Shown piece after piece: positions 60,139 to 64,000 of a DNA stretch of 64,000 bases. The notes below the pieces were generated by a model. It saw only the letters and a program-made list of their open reading frames with translations. It made no database searches and was not told where the DNA came from. Positions within the stretch are counted from its first letter, which is position 1; every line of letters begins with the position of its first letter. The DNA comes from Paraburkholderia fungorum (lineage in GTDB: Bacteria > Pseudomonadota > Gammaproteobacteria > Burkholderiales > Burkholderiaceae), in assembly GCF_902833645.1 (NCBI RefSeq), contig NZ_CADFGE010000004.1, forward strand, positions 434,001 through 498,000. The letters run 5' to 3'. The position numbers were made by a program, and so were the translations under genes.

Positions 60139-61104
60139 ATGATTCATCACTCGTCCGCTGCTTCCAACCATGCCGAACAGGCGATCGCTTCACGCATCGC
60201 CGCAGCGATGCCGACGCTTACGCCAATCCATCGGCGCATGGGCGAGTACGTGCTGGCGAATCTGTTCCGCGCGGCGACGATGCGAATCGACGAACTGGCG
60301 AGCGTGGTCGGTGCATCGGTGGCGACGGCGAATCGCTTCGCTCGCGCGCTCGGCTTCGACGGCTATCCGCAGTTTCGCGAAGCGCTGGTACGCGGCTTCG
60401 AAGCGACGCTTGCACCCGTCGAACGGCTGCGTAGCGCGCAGGAATCGCTCGCCTCCGGCGACGCTCTGCTCGATGCATTGCTCGAACAGGCGGCGGCCAA
60501 TCTTCATTCCACCCGCACCGCAATCGATAGCGCCGCCGCCGAAGCAGCGGTTGAAGCGATCATCGCCGCGCGCCGGGTATTCGTGCTCGGCTACGGGGCC
60601 AGCGCGTTTCTCGCCGGTTTGATGGAACACGGCCTGATGCCGTATCACGACAACGTGCAGTCGCTCGCATTGATCGGCGGACCGTCGCATGCCGCACGGC
60701 GCCTGTTCACTGCGGACAGCGCCGATCTGGTGATCGGCATTGCGTTTCCGCGTTATGTCGACGACACCATCGAACTCGCCCGGCGAGCGGCAAGTCGCGG
60801 CGCACGCGTGCTTGCGCTTACCGATAGTCCGCGCTCACCGCTCGCGCAATTTGCCGATCTCAAGCTCTACATCCGTTCTGAACGGCGGCTCGCGGCCAAT
60901 GCCGATTCCGCTGTGCTGGCCGTGATCGAAGCACTCTGCGACGCGGTTGCTTATCGCGCCCAGCGCTCGGTCAAAGCCGCAGCGGGTGTCAGCGAATTTG
61001 TATTGCCCTGGCTGACCGATCCGCAAGCCGAGCCTTCCAGCGTGGCCGAGAACCCCGCGCGACCTTCTACCCGTACCACCCGCACTACGAAAGCCAAGAA
61101 ATGA
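60139..61104 (+). CDS. MurR/RpiR-family transcriptional regulator with SIS domain
   Basis: A 321-residue regulator. Residues about 15-90 are the RpiR helix-turn-helix (RIAAAMPTLTPIHRRMGEYVL, MRIDELASVVGASVATANRF, LGFDGYPQFREAL). Residues 130-265 are a SIS sugar-phosphate-binding fold (RVFVLGYGASAFLAGLMEHGL, DLVIGIAFPRYVDDTIELAR, VLALTDSPRSPLAQFADLKL). The C-terminus is a basic, Thr-rich tail. Its stop overlaps the iaaA start by 4 bp (ATGA), so it is part of the glutathione/peptide operon and probably controls it. The ligand may be an amino compound rather than a sugar phosphate. Confidence 0.9.
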   Translation: MIHHSSAASNHAEQAIASRIAAAMPTLTPIHRRMGEYVLANLFRAATMRIDELASVVGASVATANRFARALGFDGYPQFREALVRGFEATLAPVERLRSAQESLASGDALLDALLEQAAANLHSTRTAIDSAAAEAAVEAIIAARRVFVLGYGASAFLAGLMEHGLMPYHDNVQSLALIGGPSHAARRLFTADSADLVIGIAFPRYVDDTIELARRAASRGARVLALTDSPRSPLAQFADLKLYIRSERRLAANADSAVLAVIEALCDAVAYRAQRSVKAAAGVSEFVLPWLTDPQAEPSSVAENPARPSTRTTRTTKAKK

Positions 61105-62081
61105 ACTCCAACGCAGTCATTGCCATTCACGGCGGGGCAGGCACGATCCTGCGCGCGTCCATGTCGGCCAGCGCCGAAGCCGACTACCACGCCGCCTTGC
61201 ATGCCGTACTGAGCGCGGGTCAGCGCGTGCTCGCCGACGGCGGCAGCGCGCTCGACGCTGTCAGCGAAGCCGTACGCCTGCTCGAAGATTGCCCGCTCTT
61301 CAACGCGGGCCGCGGCGCGGTCTACACGGCAGCCGGCACGCATGAGCTCGACGCGGCCATCATGGACGGCAGCACACTCGACGCGGGCGCGATCTGCTGC
61401 GTGACGCGCATACGCAATCCGATTCTGGCGGCGCGCCGCGTACTCGAACGCAGTGAACACGTTCTGTTCACCGGCGCCGGCGCGGAAGCTTTCGCAGCCG
61501 CGCAAGGACTCGAATTCGTCGAGCCCGAGTATTTCCATACCGAAGCCCGTTATCGCCAATGGCAACTCGCACGCGGTCAGCAGCGCGCCATGCTCGATCA
61601 CGACGGCGCGACGCTGGCCTCGAATAATGACGATCCCACGCCGCATGAGCCGATCGATCCGAATCGCAAGTTCGGCACGGTGGGGGCGGTCGCGCTCGAT
61701 CAGCATGGCCACGTGGCGGCTGCCACCTCGACAGGCGGCGTCACCAACAAGCAGGTCGGCCGGGTCGGCGATACGCCGCTGATCGGCGCGGGCTGCTATG
61801 CGGACGACGCTACCTGCGCAGTGTCGACCACCGGCTCCGGCGAGATGTTCATGCGCATGGTTGCCGCGTACGACGTCGCGGCGCAGATGGCGTACCGCAA
61901 CGTCTCGCTTGAAGAGGCGGCGCACGACGTGGTGATGACCCGCCTGCCGAAAATCGACGGACGCGGCGGTCTGGTCGCCGTCGATGCGCGCGGCAACGTC
62001 ACGCTGCCGTTCAATACCGAGGGCATGTATCGCGGCTTCGCGCGAATCGGCGAGACGCCGGTGACGGCGATCTATCGCTAA
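61101..62081 (+). CDS. iaaA: Isoaspartyl peptidase/L-asparaginase (Ntn hydrolase)
   Basis: A 326-residue enzyme that cleaves beta-aspartyl dipeptides and asparagine. It matures by self-cleavage before the catalytic threonine: Thr193 in KFGTVGAVALD, just after a variable linker. Other segments are IHGGAGTIL at the N-terminus, AGRGAVYTAAGTHELDAAIMDG, AATSTGGVTNK and GTGSGEMFMR-like TTGSGEMFMRMV. In E. coli iaaA precedes gsiABCD, and the same order begins here. It is coupled to the RpiR gene by ATGA overlap. Confidence 0.94.
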   Translation: MNSNAVIAIHGGAGTILRASMSASAEADYHAALHAVLSAGQRVLADGGSALDAVSEAVRLLEDCPLFNAGRGAVYTAAGTHELDAAIMDGSTLDAGAICCVTRIRNPILAARRVLERSEHVLFTGAGAEAFAAAQGLEFVEPEYFHTEARYRQWQLARGQQRAMLDHDGATLASNNDDPTPHEPIDPNRKFGTVGAVALDQHGHVAAATSTGGVTNKQVGRVGDTPLIGAGCYADDATCAVSTTGSGEMFMRMVAAYDVAAQMAYRNVSLEEAAHDVVMTRLPKIDGRGGLVAVDARGNVTLPFNTEGMYRGFARIGETPVTAIYR

Positions 62082-62169
62082 CGCTGTTGCTGTTGCCGTT
62101 CCGTTGCACTCCCGTTTGAGTTCTTTGCCTGAGCCACCGTTAGCCGCGTTCGAAACAAAAGGAACCATC

Positions 62170-64000
62170 GTGCCGACTTCATCGCACACCGCCCGTCCGC
62201 TTATCGAAACCTTGCCGCCGCAACGCGTGCTTGCGGTCGACGATCTGTCGGTCGCATTTCGCAGCGGCGAGAAGACCTTCAACGCGGTGCGTAATCTCTC
62301 GCTGACGGTCGAGCGTGGCGAGACGCTGGCGATCGTCGGCGAGTCGGGTTCGGGAAAATCGGTGACATCGCTTGCATTGATGCGGCTGATCGAGCATGGC
62401 GGTGGGCGCCTTGCCGGCGGCAGCATCGCCTTCCGGCGCCGCGACGGCAGCGTGCTCGACCTTGCGAAAGCATCGTCCGGCACGATGCGCTCGATTCGCG
62501 GCGCCGACATCGCGATGATCTTCCAGGAGCCGATGACCTCGCTCAATCCGGTGTTCACGGTCGGCGATCAGATCAGCGAAGCGATTGCCTTGCATCAGGG
62601 CAAGAGCCGTTCGGCCGCGCACGCCGAAACGCTGCGCCTGCTCGAACTCGTCCGGATTCCGGAAGCACGCCGGGTGGCGGCACGTTTTCCGCATCAACTA
62701 TCGGGTGGTATGCGCCAGCGCGTGATGATCGCGATGGCGCTGTCGTGCAAGCCCGCCTTGCTGATTGCCGACGAACCCACCACCGCGCTCGACGTCACGA
62801 TTCAGGCGCAGATTCTGCAATTGATTCGCGGCTTGCAGGACGAGATGAACATGGGCGTGATCTTCATCACGCACGACATGGGTGTGGTGGCTGAGGTGGC
62901 CGATCGCGTGCTGGTGATGTATCGCGGCGAGAAAGTGGAAGAGGGGGCATCGGACACGCTGTTCGCCGTGCCTTCTCATCCTTATACGAAGGCATTGCTC
63001 GCCGCGGTTCCGCGACTGGGCGCGATGGAGGGCACCGATCAGCCCGCCAGGTTCCCGATTCTGACCATCGAGCAGGCGGCGCTGAATGGCACCGATGGAG
63101 CCGTGCGTCCGGCTGCGGCTGTCGCCGAAGAATCGCAACCGGTGATCCACGACAGCACGCCGCCGATTCTGCGCGTGCGCGATCTGGTCACGCGCTTTCC
63201 GGTCAAGAGCGGCATGTTCGGACGCCTGACGGGCCGCGTGCATGCGGTCGAGAAAGTCAGCTTCGATCTGCGCCCCGGCGAGACGCTCGCGCTGGTCGGC
63301 GAGTCGGGTTGCGGTAAATCGACTACAGGCCGTTCATTGCTGCGCCTGGTCGAAAGCCAGAGCGGTTCGATCGAATTCAATGGCAAGGAAATCAGTTCGT
63401 TGACCGGCCCGGCGTTGCAAGCGCTGCGCCGCGATATCCAGTTCATTTTCCAGGACCCGTTCGCTTCGCTGAATCCGCGCCTGACGGTCGGCTTCTCGAT
63501 CATGGAGCCGCTGCTTGTGCATGGCGTGGCTCAAGGCGAAGAAGCGCAGGCGCGCGTTGCCTGGCTGCTCGACAAGGTCGGCTTGCCGCGCGAAGCCGCG
63601 CGCCGCTATCCGCACGAGTTTTCGGGTGGGCAACGGCAACGCATTGCGATTGCGCGCGCGCTGGCATTGAACCCGAAGGTCGTGATCGCCGACGAGTCCG
63701 TGTCCGCGCTGGACGTCTCCGTGCAGGCGCAGATCGTCAACCTGATGCTCGATCTGCAACGCGAACTCGGCGTCGCGTATCTGTTCATTTCGCATGACAT
63801 GGCGGTAGTGGAGCGCGTCAGCCATCGCGTGGCGGTGATGTATCTCGGCCAGATCGTCGAGATCGGTCCGCGCCGCGCGGTGTTCGAAGCGCCGCAGCAT
63901 CCGTATACGAAGAAGCTGATGGGCGCGGTGCCGGTTGCCGACCCGGCGCGCCGTCACGCGAAACGCATGCTTGCCGCCGACGAGATTCCGAGCCCGATTC
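62170..64000 (+). CDS. gsiA: Glutathione/peptide ABC transporter ATPase GsiA, cut by window end
   Basis: A partial gene: 610 codons are visible and only a few tens are likely missing compared with the 623-residue E. coli GsiA. It is a double ABC protein. The first domain has Walker A GESGSGKSV, IFQEPMTSLNPVFT, signature LSGGMRQRV and Walker B LLIADEPTTALDV; the second has GESGCGKST, IFQDPFASLNPRLT, FSGGQRQRI and VVIADESVSALDV. The start is a GTG at 62170 with AAAGGA ahead. It follows iaaA, as in E. coli iaaA-gsiABCD, so glutathione or related peptide uptake is likely; the rest of the operon should follow to the right. Confidence 0.88.
   Translation, partial: MPTSSHTARPLIETLPPQRVLAVDDLSVAFRSGEKTFNAVRNLSLTVERGETLAIVGESGSGKSVTSLALMRLIEHGGGRLAGGSIAFRRRDGSVLDLAKASSGTMRSIRGADIAMIFQEPMTSLNPVFTVGDQISEAIALHQGKSRSAAHAETLRLLELVRIPEARRVAARFPHQLSGGMRQRVMIAMALSCKPALLIADEPTTALDVTIQAQILQLIRGLQDEMNMGVIFITHDMGVVAEVADRVLVMYRGEKVEEGASDTLFAVPSHPYTKALLAAVPRLGAMEGTDQPARFPILTIEQAALNGTDGAVRPAAAVAEESQPVIHDSTPPILRVRDLVTRFPVKSGMFGRLTGRVHAVEKVSFDLRPGETLALVGESGCGKSTTGRSLLRLVESQSGSIEFNGKEISSLTGPALQALRRDIQFIFQDPFASLNPRLTVGFSIMEPLLVHGVAQGEEAQARVAWLLDKVGLPREAARRYPHEFSGGQRQRIAIARALALNPKVVIADESVSALDVSVQAQIVNLMLDLQRELGVAYLFISHDMAVVERVSHRVAVMYLGQIVEIGPRRAVFEAPQHPYTKKLMGAVPVADPARRHAKRMLAADEIPSPI

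Overview
The window is a GC-rich, gene-dense bacterial chromosome segment. Its mostly housekeeping content fits a Burkholderiaceae (beta-proteobacterial) main chromosome, most likely Paraburkholderia or Burkholderia. The signs are an icd-cspA-clpSA block, a ribF-ileS-lspA-coaBC-dut block, nadAC facing nadB, rpmBG-radC-fkpB-ispH and a livKHMGF cassette. The genus is inferred from gene content and protein style, because no rRNA or tRNA is present. I saw no CRISPR array, insertion sequence, phage gene or tRNA.

Layout. 0-9 kb is accessory metabolism and regulation: an MFS exporter, a MocR-type regulator divergent from a DUF2917 gene, a citrate synthase homologue carrying its own N-terminal helix-turn-helix and divergent from a CaiB/BaiF-type CoA transferase, a GntR/UTRA regulator, an aldo/keto reductase and a small secreted Rap1a/Tai-like protein. 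9-17 kb holds a secreted Gly/Ser repeat protein and a four-gene peptide-type ABC importer. 17-25 kb holds a cupin, a periplasmic alpha-carbonic anhydrase, an isolated elongation factor G (probably a second fusA), a DUF192 protein, a tiny Ala/Lys-rich secreted protein, rluE, icd and cspA. 25-38 kb holds clpS-clpA, then the leftward block ribF-ileS-lspA-coaBC-LLM oxidoreductase-dut, then rightward purN, an RNA m5C methyltransferase and an MscS-type channel. 39-47 kb holds a desaturase, the NAD de novo genes, rpmB-rpmG, radC and fkpB-ispH. 48-53 kb is a complete branched-chain-amino-acid-type ABC importer. 53-60 kb holds argD with a GNAT gene, a ferredoxin-reductase-like protein, an SDR-like protein, rsuA and an MFS transporter. 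The right edge starts a glutathione-import operon: an RpiR regulator, iaaA, and gsiA cut by the window end.

The most unusual unit is at 3.6-6.3 kb. A citrate synthase homologue with all catalytic residues visible is fused to a MerR-like DNA-binding domain. It is transcribed away from a CoA transferase whose halves look circularly permuted. Three overlapping AATCA/TGATT palindromes lie between them, over the CoA transferase -35 element, which suggests an enzyme that senses its own substrate or product and represses its partner. Other regulatory signals are a 26-bp perfect palindrome ahead of icd, three AACTGT boxes between mocR and its neighbour, an NtrC-like palindrome ahead of the liv operon, an AAAATGAA inverted repeat ahead of the RpiR gene, and -10 boxes 7 nt from the start codons of clpS and purN (probable leaderless mRNAs). 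Many convergent or terminal gene ends carry clear intrinsic terminators, listed individually.
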